Shown here one piece after another: positions 36,561 through 49,049 of a stretch of DNA of 64,000 bases. Source of the stretch: Limnephilus marmoratus (lineage: Eukaryota; Arthropoda; Insecta; Trichoptera; Limnephilidae). Positions within the stretch are counted from its first letter, which is position 1. Each line of letters begins with the position of its first letter. The stretch spans positions 30,926,104-30,990,103 of the forward strand of contig OU862917.1 of NCBI GenBank assembly GCA_917880885.1, read 5' to 3'. The notes beneath the pieces were generated by a model. The model worked only from the letters and a program-made list of their open reading frames with translations, was not told where the DNA came from and made no database searches. A program made the position numbers and the translations under genes.

Positions 36561-37275
36561 TGTAGCGGTAAGAACCGCTAAGACACTATATTGCTCAATG
36601 GATTCGACCAGTGTGGTTGGCAGCATTACAAGCCATCTGTATTCCGAGGTTGGTGCCCATGCTTCGCAATAGTTCGAGAGCGCCGCGGACACAGTAGTAC
36701 TTCAGTTTGATTCCAGGCGACTTGTGAGACGGCCGACGGCATGTGGATCCTGACAGAAACTCGACGGGCAGAAGATCTCACAGATTCTCAGACCTCATGG
36801 GAATTATCAATCACGTATCGTTATTATATTTTCATTGGTTTTCTCATACATAATTTAACATACTATTTGTCGTTTAATAGTTCTAGGGCAATTTTAATAA
36901 ACGACTGGCGCTTTCCATCTTTCATTCTTAGAAGCAACTTATGATACAATATGCACTGTTTTCTTGGAGCAGTCACCATACCCTGAGATAATCATTTAAT
37001 TTATTTAGAGTCTCTTTTGTTGATCAAACCTTGTATTTATGATTAAATATTATATTCCCTTTATAGCCTTTAATTTCATTTAGTATTGATTACCATATTC
37101 ACATGTCTTACCTACCCTGAGCTTAGCATTACCTTACTACAAGATTTAACTTTCATAACCTCAATATTCCATTCTGACAGTAAGATGTCGATGCACACAT
37201 TTAAATAAGACGAAGTTAAACCAAATAAGTTTAATTACGTTATATTTTGGCACCAACGTGACGTAAAACGTTTCA
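36561..37275 (+). repeat. LTR 2, complete
   Basis: 715 bp, starting TGTAGCGGTA and ending CGTTTCA, thus TG...CA. AATAAA at 36896-36901. Segment A' begins on the next base. The frames of 60-67 codons repeated in both LTRs are without known motif. Confidence 0.85.
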
Positions 37276-40213
37276 AAGAATATCTCTTTAAAACGATTTT
37301 TCGAAATTCGAATTATTTTAATAGTTATAGCCATTTTAGTGTCGTGGTAATTCGACCGGTTCACACGAATCTAACTAGAATCTAAATAGAATACGTGTTT
37401 TTCTCAAAACTTCTTTTTTCGAAACGTTTTTCTCGAAATCTCAAGTTCTAATTGAACGATTTTCTTGAAATTTGGCATGAATTATTTTTATATACCCCTC
37501 TAAGGTAAGAACCAACAAAAAAAATTTACTATTTTTAAAAATCCGGAAGAGTTAAAAAATAACTGGAACAATCCTTTTTTTTAGCACCCGCCATTTTGCG
37601 ACAAATATTTTTTTCTCAATTTTGTTGGTTCCTACCCTAATGACATTTGTACTGATAAAGAATCTACCTTTTTTATTTATCAACGACCAAAAGGGTTGGA
37701 ATAGTGATAAGATGGACACGCTCTTTTTTCCCACCTCTACTTCAACAGAGTCTAACTTCGTGAAATATAATATTATTTTTTTATTTTTTTTGTGAATTCT
37801 TGTAAATTAAAATATTAATAAATATACTGGAAAAAAGGTATGGTTAAAATATTAACTGTTTCTTTTATCGACCGTCAAAAAATGCCCGAAATTCGAGCTA
37901 CTAGACTAGAATACGTTTGTTGGGTGCTTCTTGTTTCTTTTTACACCTTGTAAGAGGAGACAAGTTCAAAATATTCATAAAACTAGACATATACAAGAAA
38001 TAAAATTAATTAATAAATATGAAAAGAGAAACGAAAACGTGTTTTCATGATTTTGTTATTTAGAGAATTCAGAAACATTCTTTAGTACACGACAAGACTT
38101 ATTAATTAGGCCATACAAGTAACAATGGATATAGCGAGAGCTAATGTCTACGATGCAAATCGACCCAAAATTAATTACGTAAAAAAATGATGCCGAAACT
38201 TAAGTTCTAATAGGACAGTAACTAACTACAGAAAATGTTAAATTATGAAAATTAATCCAATGCTTATATTCTTTTGAACGATGAAATGTCTTAAAAAGTG
38301 GTTCAGGAAGTACGTTAAAACAATTACTTAAAATGGAATTCAAAAGCTTGAAGATGAATGAATACAAACGCAAAGAACCTTACAAATATTTATTCTCGGG
38401 ACTACAGCAAATTAATTAATGATGGTATCTCCAAAAGCTCTCAAAGTAATTACTTTCATTCATTTGTCGCAATGAATGTATTCGGGTATCTCGGAACACC
38501 GAGAAATCGTGTATTATGTAATAGATATGGCAATAAATCAAAACATTAACTGAAGAAAGGCAGTGACGCAGGGCAAGTGAAATATTGTCACATTTCCTAT
38601 ATCCGTCGAAGCCTCCATAGAAGGAAAATGCTTTATATTTATGTCCTAATAAATTCGTTGTATTCTACGTCATACTTCGTCATAATCTATGTTCTTTGTG
38701 TGAATCCTGTGAACCATATAACGTGCATATATTTTTTTAAATTTTAGCATTACTTACAATCACCTCAAAGGTACTTCATAATGTTTACTGTAGGTACAAG
38801 GTAGCCTTTTCTTTAAAAAAACATGTTTTTAATTGATTCTTAAAATATTTAAAACCAGATTCCGACTAAAAAAAATTCTGACTAAACGGCAGATAATTTC
38901 AAGAACGTGGATCCAGTGGGAGGCGTCTACTAACATCTACAGGAATTCCAAAAACTGAAAAAATCGAACTAATATCTATGAGAATCAAAGTGTTGACGAA
39001 TATCTACAGCTCAAACTGTTGACAAATATCTATGAGAACCAAAGTGTTGACGAATATCTACAGCTCAAACTGCTGACTAATATCTATGAGAACAAAAGTG
39101 TTGACGAATATCTACAGCACTGGCAAAGGTTGGATTTGCAATTATGTATAGCATATTGGAGTAACGTAATATTGCGTACGCAGTTTAAAAAACTTAATTT
39201 ATGCAAGTATGTATGTATATAAAAATCCCTAATATCGGACTATTGGACAGTAGATATTATTGCTCTGTAGATATTAGTCAACACTGGGACCGTCATACGA
39301 GTAGATATTCGTCCGACCTTAGCTCTGTAGATATTAGTCAACACTAGAGCTGTAGATATTCGTCCGACATACAGGCTGTAGATATTAGTATCTGGAGTCA
39401 TCCAGTGCATTAAATGCTTAGTTCCTAAACTTGTCACCCGAATTTTCCAGTATCAAATAATGCATTACAGAGCCGATAATTTACATTTCAGTAGTTCTGT
39501 CAACAGTTGACGAAGGGTTCAGAAAATTACATTTCAAATTTTCTCTCAACCAAAATATCCTCTGAAATCATTAGATTTATAATTACATAGTTATTTATGT
39601 AAATACCTACCTACTTCAATATATACCATATATTTAAGGTTAAAAAAATTCAAATGTGGAATTAAATAACTATCCAAAGAAATGTCACTGTCTCATTGAC
39701 ATTTTTTTTTTCAAACTTTCTTCAGAGAGGTTAAGTACCATAATTATACCCAGTCAAAATGAGCCACCTGGTTAGAGTAAATCTTGCTTGAATAATAAAG
39801 TTGATGCAATAGATTTTCGAAACCGGAAACGGAACGTACAAACAAATTTAGAGCCAGATAATACCAAACGGTCAAGTGAAAACAGGACTACGCTATGCTG
39901 AATCAACGAGATTTATTAGCAAACTTGTAAACCTTTCCACGGTTGATTTTTCGTTGAGATTTTTTTTTAACAAAAAAATCAATTAAAAAGTTTAACAAAA
40001 AACTTTCACCAATTAATGTCATAACGACGTATCATATTTCTAATTATGATTCGTAATGCACACTGAAACACCCCCAAATATCCTCATGTTATTAAAATAT
40101 TATGCTAGTAACTCAAATTATCCCTCAACAGATATATCCATCCTTGTGTGAAGAAACGATCTCGTTACGATATCCATTTATTGGGGAATGGTAGCTCCTT
40201 ATGTCTCATCTTC
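37276..40213. repeat. Segment A', copy 2
   Basis: Near-identical to 28504-31433, in the same orientation. After its end the sequence goes on as CTACCCTTCAAAAATTCC, whereas copy 1 meets the LTR at the corresponding base. Confidence 0.9.
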
Positions 40214-40807
40214 TACCCTTCAAAAATTCCGTAAAGCAAAAATCCTACACAAAAAGGCCTAACAAAATTAAATGCATGTTTTCAATGCAGAGTATTTGAG
40301 GCGACCTTCTGGTGTGGGGTTGTCGATTTAGTTGTATTTTTATAAGGGTTTGTCATGTTTCTTGGTTCGGGGTAATGCTAAGGGTGGTGACACAGTATGG
40401 AGAAGGCAATATATCATGAACAATGAAAGCATGATTTACAATAATAGGGATAGTCTGCTATATGGAGTAAAAACTTACGATAACAATGCTCTAATGCGAA
40501 TCCTTGCAAATTGGTCAGAATGAATAAAGTGCCACTTACAATAAAAACACCATTTAACCCCTCAGGTCTCGGGATTTTTTTGGAGGAAGGTCAAAATATT
40601 TTCGTTTTGCAATAAAATCCAAATGAATGGAATATTTCTGATCGTATTAAAAAACTGAAACCTGTTTTTTAAAGGTAATGAAATGCGCCTGCAAATTTTA
40701 TGATTCGAAATAAATGTATTTAAGCAAACATAAAAAAGTTTTTAAAATGGCTCACCATACGTTTTTTAAACTAAAATTACCGATAACGAAAAAAAACTAA
40801 GACTGGT
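40214..40807. other. Intergenic DNA with a decayed repeat
   Basis: 40558-40800 resembles 6295-6545. No gene seen; the 63-codon frame at 40332 has no motif. Confidence 0.3.
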
Positions 40808-41015
40808 AGAAAACTAAAGTAGACAACAGTAGGGAGGCTACGAAGCACCGCACAAAGAAGAGACCAATTATTCTATCTCATTCTCTCACCTAAATGCTGC
40901 GAGAAAATGAGATAGAATAATAGAATAAGAATAGAATATGTGTTTGTCACTTTTTAGTGTCGTTTTTCATCGAGTTTCAAATCAGAACGGTGCTAAAATA
41001 AGTTTTCGCTTTAAA
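40808..41015 (-). mobile_element. About 200-bp repeat family M, copy 1
   Basis: Shares AGGCTACGAAGCACCGC, AGAGACCnATTAT, CTATCTCATTCTCTC, TGTGTTTGTC and GAGTTTCAAATC in order with copies at 53.67, 55.11 and 58.30 kb. It additionally contains a hairpin of about 17-bp arms (ATTATTCTATCTCATT and complement, 40866-40920). Non-coding; MITE-like. The outer ends have GAAGTGAAA...TTTCACTTC-type inverted repeats in the better copies. Confidence 0.7.
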
Positions 41016-41079
41016 AACATTTCAATGAATGGTATTGTTTTATTGAAGTGAAAACTTCTTTGTGACAAAAATTGTGACA

Positions 41080-41120
41080 GAAATTTGTATGACAAAACGT
41101 GAAATTGTCATACAAATTTC
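41080..41120. repeat. Perfect 16-bp-arm hairpin
   Basis: GAAATTTGTATGACAA at 41080-41095 and its exact complement at 41105-41120, separated by 9 bases. Stands just downstream of repeat M copy 1. Confidence 0.8.
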
Positions 41121-41949
41121 AACTAATTTGTTCGTATTGCCGTGGTATTATCTTATTCTGCGATTATGAGTAAGGTGGTTAGTTTAAAGTAAGCCCCGAT
41201 GAAACACGTCGTCGGTTGCAAATAAACATTTAAAAGGGGGTTAAAATAAAGTGCTATTCATTTTGAATTAAAATTAATGAAAATCAATAACTTTGTATAA
41301 TAATATGACATTATTAAAGATTTTTTTTTAATATTTAAACTTTCTTGATTGAATTAATTTGCACTACACATAATAAACAACTCCCCCCCCCCCCCTCGAT
41401 TCAATGTCATAAATAAGTTATTGTGTGTCGTTTATCAAAATGACTCAACTTACATAATATTCCATCCCCCACCCCGGCATTAACACTTGGCAATAAAAAA
41501 TATCGCTTTAGCTTTACGACAATACACATTAAAGCACTCGCAGATTAAGGGTCGTAATATCACTGCGTACATAAACTTTTATTGAAATGTACAGGGCGGT
41601 TGACAATCCACGCAAAATATACAATTTGGCAGAAATTGTTAAAAAATATCGTGAATATAATTAAACTAGACTTTTATTTCCCGAATTGGTTCCACAAATG
41701 AGGCCCTGGTGGAAATCGCATATCCAAAGATGCTAAGATGCTGCTGGGTGAAGAGTCTCATTGAGGTATAGGAAGGAGTTAACCTAGGCCTTGAAGAGAT
41801 CGGTGTTCCTTGGAAGGACTGGTCTGACTAACAGAGCTTTCTTTGGTGTGAAAAACAGAGTTCAGGCGACATCTTGGCCGGCAAAACTATTACTTGCCCG
41901 GCAAGGCAACACAATCATTGTTCGGCAATAGGCAGTTTATCCTTCTCGT
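41121..41949. other. Intergenic DNA, no gene seen
   Basis: Includes a C run of about 14 at 41383-41396. Positions 41690-41900 are GC-richer and unassigned. Confidence 0.3.
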
Positions 41950-42117
41950 TTGCCAGTACCTACCTAAGGGTGGCAATAAATTATATACCTAAACCTTCCT
42001 CATGAATCACTCTATCTATTGGTGAAAACCGCTGAAAATACTTCAATAGTTTTGAGTTTATCGCGAACAGACATACAGACAGACGTGGTAGAGGCCTTTA
42101 ATTTATAATATGTAAAG
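41950..42117 (+). mobile_element. LINE/SINE 3' end (CTCTATCTATTGGTGAAAACC type)
   Basis: The phrase AATCACTCTATCTATTGGTG, then AAAACCGCTGAAAATAC, GTTTTGAGTTTATCGCGAAC, ACAGACAGACGTGG and TTATAATATGTAA is the widespread insect RTE-type 3' end as I remember it; the assignment is from memory. No coding part is present. Confidence 0.5.
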
Positions 42118-43381
42118 ATGCTTTAGCCTCACTGGCTCCGGTCAGACATTCACTCTTATGCCGTATTCACATTGAAGTCTGTATTTATGCAATACGTCGT
42201 AAATCGCTCATGCAACTTCTCGACTATAATTCAAATGCATAGAAATACCAATCATCGGAAAGAAATAATTCGAAGAGAAAAAAATAATCACAATATTTTT
42301 TGATCTTAGTATGAGATAATTTTTAGTATATTCCATGAATTACCAGCTTCCCTTTAGAGGCCCAAGTGTAGTTTACACTCTAGGGACAGATGTAAAACAT
42401 TAGATTAATCATAAATGTAACGGTTTAGTCTGGAATGAGTTATAAAACAATAACGTCTTAATTATACGACTCGAATCCAGTTTAAAATGTTAAGCCTCGC
42501 TCGAGGAAGCTTGATGTAAATAATAAGATATTAATTTATTTTATAGTGAGAAGAAGGTATTTGTGTTGAAAACTGTCATATTTCCTAGATAAATCTTAGT
42601 ATACGAAATTCCTCTACAAATAGATATTCAATGAAAATATCGGCATTGCGTACAACAAGGTTTTGCTTGTGAACATAATGATAATATATCAAGGTCTGGT
42701 TTATCAAAATTGTCAACAACTTAAGAAATTATTAGCAAAATTGTAGTCTTGGAGTACCCTGTTGTGTTGAAAAATATCTTACTTACGAGTATTAATGTAG
42801 AAAAATTGAATATACTTAGTAAGATAGAAAAGTATTGATGATGCCAGTGTGGCCCGGTACACACAATAATAGAAATGTTAAAAGCACATAATATTTAATA
42901 TTACTGATGAAAACGAATAGAAAAAGATTTATTATAAAACAATCTGACATAATTATTACTTCGGAAACTTTTATGACGGCAACGTGACCGAAGCAAGCCG
43001 TTATTAGTACTAATCCAAAGTAAAATCAACATTGTAAATTGTTTATTAGCAAACCTTCAATTGCGGTACGCGAAAAAATATTAGGTAGGTTCTATTTCAG
43101 GAAATCGGTAAACTCATAATGGTTAACTGTTTACAAACACGAGTACCAAGAGTGAACCTGTTATTCTGATCGCATTACGAATTATGAATTTTCGACCTGT
43201 ATTTGCCATTCTAATAAAAGCCCATCTCTGAAATAGAAAAATGGACTGAAACAGTTCGGAAAATATGCCAAATTGATCAAAAATAAATTAATAAATTTTT
43301 AAGTGGTAAATGAAAGGCACAAGCCTAATTTATATGATTGGATTCAGATTTTTGTACAGCTTATAGATATGGTAAATTAAA
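42118..43381. other. Intergenic DNA, no gene seen
   Basis: AT-rich. At 42490-42520 the phrase GAGGAAGCTTGATGTAA resembles stem II of the Penelope hammerhead-like core, but the GAAACC box is missing. Confidence 0.3.
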
Positions 43382-43907
43382 TTGCAAGTGGCTAAAATTT
43401 ATAACCAGCTCCGATCTTTGACAAGTAATTTTTATAAATTAAAATTTATTTTGCCCTTTTGTACTCTTAAAATTATTTATTTTTCTATGGTCGAATCCAT
43501 CCTTAGATATGGAATACGAACTTGGGGGTACACAAGCAATATTTATATTAAATATATACAATATTTACAAATTGCTATAATTAAAAAAATTGTACCAAAC
43601 AAAGAAGTAATCTAAAACTACTGTTTGGTACTGAGGGGCTACTTCCAATAAAAGGTCTTCTTTGGTACATTTTTATAATGGATAATGAGGGAGAAAGTAC
43701 AAAAAGCAACTGGTGCATAATCACACCACAAGATTCACTGAAAATAAGGGCCTCATTACTCCAAAAGTAACAAATAAGTATGAAAGCCAAACGCTTACAT
43801 ACTTATTACCGGAGATTTTCAATAAATTTTTTAAACATCAGAATAATGAGATATCCTGCCTCAAAAACACTAAGCGTTTGCTAATAAGTGACAAATCAAT
43901 GTATCTC
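43382..43907 (+). pseudogene. LINE RT C-terminal domain, frameshifted
   Basis: The first frame (43382-43612) gives VAKIYNQLRSL, LPFCTLKIIYFSMVESIL and LRYGIRTWGYTS, the thumb segment equivalent to FALFQSIATYGIVGWGG in the 46-kb copy. A frame change near 43610-43700 passes through LLFGTEGLLPIKGLLWYIFI, and the third segment (43713-43907) contains HTTRFTENKGLITPK and TYLLPEIFNKFF, the LINE C-terminal tail, ending with a stop after KSMYL. About 175 residues of a once longer ORF2; palm and endonuclease are missing. Inactive. Relationship to the CR1/Jockey group is inferred from the segment order. Confidence 0.75.
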
Positions 43908-44150
43908 TGAACATCTCAACGTACGTGACTAAATAATTTGTATATAAGGTATATTGAGATTTTTATTGTACCCATTGAGATATATTATTTTACATATAAT
44001 ATTATGTTATACATGTATTAAAATTTAAAAATATATATATATTATTTTGTAGAACCTACAGACAAGCAGTCATGTGTGACAGTTTTATGGTACTACATAA
44101 AACTTGTATTTAAAAATGTCCTTTCTTGTATTAAATAAATAATTATAAAA
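43382..44150 (+). mobile_element. LINE 3' part, 5'-truncated
   Basis: RT C-terminal coding remnants (43382-43910) followed by a 3' UTR of about 240 bp ending TTGTATTAAATAAATAATTATAAAAC. Different subfamily from 17 kb and 46 kb. The 5' limit is uncertain. Confidence 0.65.
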
Positions 44151-45474
44151 CATTACCAAAGAAGACTTAGTCATTTTATCGTAGAAATCTAAGTATTGGA
44201 CTAGTTGAAAACACTGTCAAATGTTAAGCTTAGCAACATGATAATATTATAATATGGGCATTCCTTTTGTACATAGCATTGCTAGATCAACGCAGTTAAA
44301 GTTTATTTCTGCCAAGACCATCTATAAGACGAGTTACAGAGTATTTAATATCATAAAAAACAATTAAAGTCGATATTTTTAGGGTTTATGAAAATCGTAC
44401 AATCTTGAATGTTAAACAAGGCTAGAAAAGTAGTCATTAATATGTTACTTAATCTTTCAATTTCATTGATTGCTGTCTGGTTTATACTCAGTACATAGGA
44501 TCGTGTTCAAATGATGCTCAACGGGAGAATAATTAGCGAAAGCCCAATTTAATCATTGGTACAAGAGAACAAGGAAGGCAATAAAGATGATTACGTGAGT
44601 CACACCTAACCTGACCCAAGCTGGCGTGACATGTAACCTTTCCTATAGGTAGAGAACAAATCCAGGTCGAAATAACTAATCATTGAGTAGCTGTTAAGCT
44701 AAGAGCTTGGTATTTATAAATAATATAAAGCATACTTATGTACATTTGTAAATATTAGGTATCCAAAGAAACAGTAATTACACACGAGGCTTTGCAAAAT
44801 TAGCCCCAGGTTTATTAATATTTCGGTTGGGGATAATAATTGAAAACCCAAACAGGTGAAAGTAGAAAGCAATTAGTTCCGGATTCCAATAAGGAATAAC
44901 GTTTCGGAACAAAGGAAGTAATGAACATCCCTTCGAAACGATAAACCTCCTTCACCCCTTTCATAAATATTATCCTGGAATTCAGGTGTCTGAAACCAGA
45001 GCTGAAATGAGATATGATTTAGCTGGAGCGTTACTCTTGTAATTAACATTTACGTTGGAAAAATATTTGATTAAGCAGAGAAGGTCTTTTGGAAATTTTC
45101 TGATACTAAGAAGTCGAAAAATACCTTTCATTTAAAGCTCTCTAAACGATTGTCTTTAAAAACTGAAGTTTCCCGTACTCCGTACAATACTTCTAAAGAA
45201 AACCCCATTTTCATGAATGAACAGTAAAACTATTTTGTCATTAATTTCACGTACTAATTTATTATACTTGTACTAATTTATTATACTTGTACTAATTTAT
45301 TATTCATATAACTTAAGAGATTATTCACGATGGAAAAGCTAGAAGTGAAATGAAATATGTCATCAAGTAGAACTAGCAACCGTAATTAATTGTAATTTGG
45401 AAAAAATAATGACCTATCGAAGTAAAACAATTAACAAAAAAACATTTTTTTAAAAAATTATTTCATTAATGATT
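44151..45474. other. Intergenic DNA with a 19-bp triplication
   Basis: No gene. GTACTAATTTATTATACTT is repeated about three times at 45250-45306. Confidence 0.4.
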
Positions 45475-46800
45475 AAATGTTTCATTTTTGGCCATTTTTG
45501 ACTACCATACTAAGCTATTGCCCGTGTTGTGGTAGTCATACATGTAATATAATTTTATATAAACAGATAATAAAATATAAGAAGAGAAAAGAAAAAAATA
45601 ACATATTTAGGGATAAATAAAACTAAAAACATATAAAAATATAAGAATTGCAAGTTATCTAAGAAATAAAGAAAATTTAAAGAAGATTGAAATAAACATT
45701 GATGAGCATTATTCTTCTTGAAATAAAAATAGAAATAAAATTTGGTAAGTAATCTTCTGCACGAGAGTACATGTTTGTAGTCATTTTTGATATTCGTTCT
45801 ATGAAAGAAATTGGAAAGAGTGTTAGAGAAAGTAATTTATTGTTTGATTTTTTTAAAAATGCAATACTAAGTTAAAGTAATTGATTAATTAAATTTGTAA
45901 TATTTTTTTAATTAATATCAATATTATTTGTTTTTTATTGCAATATTAAGCTCTCATGTGCTGTTTGAAGAAATCTCTTCCCTTTTCAAATATCCAATGA
46001 TTGATACGGGATTTAAAGAGAGATTTAGAATAATGTGACTTTATATCGACACTCAAAGCATTATACATTTTAGGAGCGATATACCAGAATTGTCGTTGAG
46101 CGAAATAAGTTTGAGTTTTAGGGACCACGCAACCCAGGTTTGCTAAGAAGCGTGTGTGTGCTTGATGTTGTGGGGCCACCAGTAGATTATTTTGGCATAT
46201 ATAACATATGCTTATCTTAGTAAATAGCTGTCGAATATCTAAGACTCTGATTTTTGCAAAGAGTTCATTTGACGGGTGGGAAGGTTGACATTTAAATATA
46301 ATTCTCAGAATTAGTTTTTGAACTAAAATAATTGGTCTAATAATGGATTCAGCACAACCACCCCATCCCACTATACCGTATGTTGCTATAGATTGGAAAA
46401 GGGCAAAGTATACGTTTCTTAGAGTTTGTAAATCTAAGATAGATCTAAGGGAGCAGAAAATATGGCAGAGTTTACGAAGTTTTTGTACTGTGTTATCGAT
46501 GTGAGCTTCCCAACGTAGTTGGTTGTCTATGATTATTCCCAAATATTTAACTACTTTTGATGATTTGAGGGTCGAACAGGTACAATTAATATTAGATGTG
46601 GTTTCTGGATTTTCTAAATTGAGTTGACACGAGTAAATGATTGGTTTAGGACAGTTGTTGGGTATATTGTATTTGCGTATGGAAAATGTCATATATTGTG
46701 TTTTGTCGATGTTAAGTGTGTGGAGGTTTGTGTCAAGCCAATGAATATTATTAGAGAAGTTAAGCGTAAGAAATAATTGTTCATCCAATAAACGTACAAC
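45475..46800 (-). mobile_element. 5'-truncated LINE (family L-B relative)
   Basis: RT C-terminus (46788-45946) plus a 3' UTR of about 470 bp. The 3' end near 45475-45550 contains ACCACAACACGGGCA, shared with the isolated tail at 50.49-50.74 kb. Confidence 0.75.
45946..46788 (-). pseudogene. LINE RT C-terminal region, uninterrupted frame
   Basis: 280 residues in one frame, the longest credible coding remnant of the window. It starts after the catalytic YADD region: WLDTNLHTLNIDKTQYMTFS (about residues 17-36), a Cys-bearing insert, KYLGIIIDNQLRWEAHIDN (about 83-101), LFQSIATYGIVGWGGCAESI (thumb), VLDIRQLFTKISICYICQ, then QTYFAQRQFWYIAPKMYNAL near the end. The order matches the 17-kb copy. The 3' gene end seems complete; the 5' side is truncated right before residue 1, so RT palm motifs A-C and endonuclease are absent. 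Lack of stops indicates a fairly recent insertion. It encodes no active enzyme. Confidence 0.85.
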
Positions 46801-46972
46801 TGCATCGCATTAAGTATATATAAAAAAATATGAAATTAGGAAAACTGAACCTAAATACCGACGCGGAGTCTTGAAATACGATTTATTATTTAAGTGAAGT
46901 TATGTTTCCCAAGTAATACAATATGACTGTTTCATTATTGCATGTTTCAACTTTATATTAAACAAACCTTTT

Positions 46973-47384
46973 TTAATTTTTTTTTATAGTGATACCTCAC
47001 AAGAGTCTCAGCTGCTCCCGTCTGGAGCCAGTGAGACTATGGCATCCCCAATTGGGGTATGTTGTGAGGCTGAAGGTAGTGGGGAGGGGAAGGAGATAGG
47101 GAAGAGGAAGGTGGGGAAGTACCTGGCTATTCAGATCTGGTTACCAAACACGTGTATGCTATTTCAAGCAACGTTTCAATTCTGAATGGTGGTCTTACAC
47201 CAGGGCGATACTGAGGGTATCTTCCACTCTAGAACGTGCCGCCAATATACTATATATCATTTTAAATGAATAAATTGTGAAATAACACAAATTAATCAAA
47301 TTAAATTTATTTGCCACGCCGGGATTCGATCCCGCGACCTTCGGAATGCTAGTCAAGAGCCTTACCGCTGGACTACGCCAGCCG
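46973..47384 (-). mobile_element. tRNA-derived SINE, second full copy
   Basis: Collinear with 19.03-19.53 kb over the whole body. The head on the minus strand has box A TAGTCCAGCGG and box B GGATCGAATCC; the anticodon loop reads CTAGCAT and its stem is poorly paired. The tail is only a short T-rich run on the plus strand. Heads of the two copies differ more than bodies, suggesting subfamilies. Confidence 0.8.
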
Positions 47385-47429
47385 TCAATAAACCTATTTT
47401 TATAATTGAATTAAAATAATGTAAGATGG

Positions 47430-47755
47430 TTTCCCATTTTTTTAAGTGAAACTTAGCGCCCTTAGTGACTTGAAATTCGGGTGCAACGGAATTGCGTCAC
47501 AACTCGTTCCATACAAATAGGTGCTCGGTTCTAATATAATGCACCTCGGCGCGTGCTTTCCATAGCGTAGTGTGCAAGGTGCCTGACAAATCTCAGCGGC
47601 CAGAGAGACAGACATCAAGCAAACGGGGGTTCGAATCCTACGAAAACAAAAAAAAAAACATTTTTATTTTGTGAAATCAACATCCAATCTTCAAAACTTA
47701 AAAAAAACAAGCAAAAGAAAAGAAAACGACATCTAGCGACTTTATAGTTTCACTT
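47430..47755. mobile_element. Possible small element with tRNA-like B box
   Basis: GTGAAAC-type ends face each other (47441 and 47746 region), and 47625-47637 contains GGTTCGAATCC, a perfect box B, preceded by CTCAGCGGCCAGAG and followed by an A-run. It could be a SINE head inserted in a member of the GTGAAAC/GTTTCAC-ended family. Uncertain. Confidence 0.35.
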
Positions 47756-49049
47756 CTACCGCGTGTGAATTACACACTCTGATTTTTTAATAATAAAAGC
47801 TCGCAAAGTATGATTTTGTTTTTTTAAATGCTCATAATATAATGCACATAAGCTTTAGTACATGTTTATTGAAGAAAAGTTTCATTACTTGATTTGGTTC
47901 AACTGCTTTCAAAAGCAATTCTCTACAACGACGACGATTCTACCAGACCGGGCTCCAATACTCTATTATACGATGCTAATTTTGCGTTCAAAGACACAAG
48001 CTTACTATCAGCAGTTCCGACATTCTAAATCGTTTTCAATTTTATTTTCCGTATCTCTTGATATTTATTCCATAAAATTTATTTCTCAAAGCGCAAGTAA
48101 TTTTTCATATTTGAATTGTTGACTCACAACGCAAACATAGTATTGATTTTCTATTACTGAAAAGATTGTACGAAATGTATTCAGTATTCACTGAGTTCAA
48201 ATGCCTGTTATCATGCTCCCATTCTAAAGAAGAAAGGCCAGATGCCTTCAAACGTTATCATTCCGAGACACGAAGAATAAGTCAAGATAGCAGTTTTTCA
48301 CGTCCACAAAACATCGTTAATCTTTTTCCACAAATCTTCAGCAACCCGAGTACTTTTTCCGCGACAGCCTTAAAAGTCTTAAAATAAACAAACAGGGCGT
48401 TGTCTGAGGATTTATTGCAACGTCTCGGGTCCCTGTTAGATAGTTGGCAATCCTGTTTGAATCCTGTTATCCGTGGCTAATTATAATACTCCTAGGTAGG
48501 TACTGCCGGTGGTACACGTGTAAAGCGAGAAAACTGATGCCGAGGCATAAATCCGCAATACAAACAGATTTGGGAGGGAAACGCGACGATCTTCCGGTGT
48601 AAACAGATTCAGGGGAAAAGGACTACGAAGCATTTATGAAGGGGTAAGGGTAAGATGAATAAGAGGAACATGAACTGAACAAGGAAGGAGAAACAATGGA
48701 GCCAGCTCATTACGGAAATAGAAAGCGGTCGTTTACTTTTCCATTCAAGGTAGCATTAGGATATTTTAACTCCGTAAGATATTACGCCGTGCAAATTTTG
48801 TTTTATTACCGCAGTAAAAGGGATCTTCGGGAGTTTTGCTGCATTTGCTGTGAAATTGGAAGAATATTATTCCGCCTCCACAAGTTTGAATCTGATAAGT
48901 AGCGCTGGTGTGTTTTTCCAAAAAGAAATAATTTATTTTTATTTTTAATCAAATATAAAGTTTAAAAACATTTTATATAAACATATGTCATCTTTGTAGA
49001 TACTACGTGGAAGTTCTTTTTAGGTAAAAAAAGGATAGTAAGTTCTCAA
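47756..49049. other. Intergenic DNA, no gene assigned
   Basis: Open frames of 62-86 codons (47862, 48166, 48696) have no motif. The sequence is less AT-rich at 48400-48700. Confidence 0.3.

Noticed and set aside
35849..36672. Overlapping 94-117-codon frames in the LTR interior as gag or env
   Set aside because: No CCHC, protease, RT or membrane-anchor motif; frames overlap each other without codon-like bias.
42486..42520. Another hammerhead core
   Set aside because: GGAAGCTTGATGTAA resembles stem II, but the GAAACC box and ACCGGT stem are missing.
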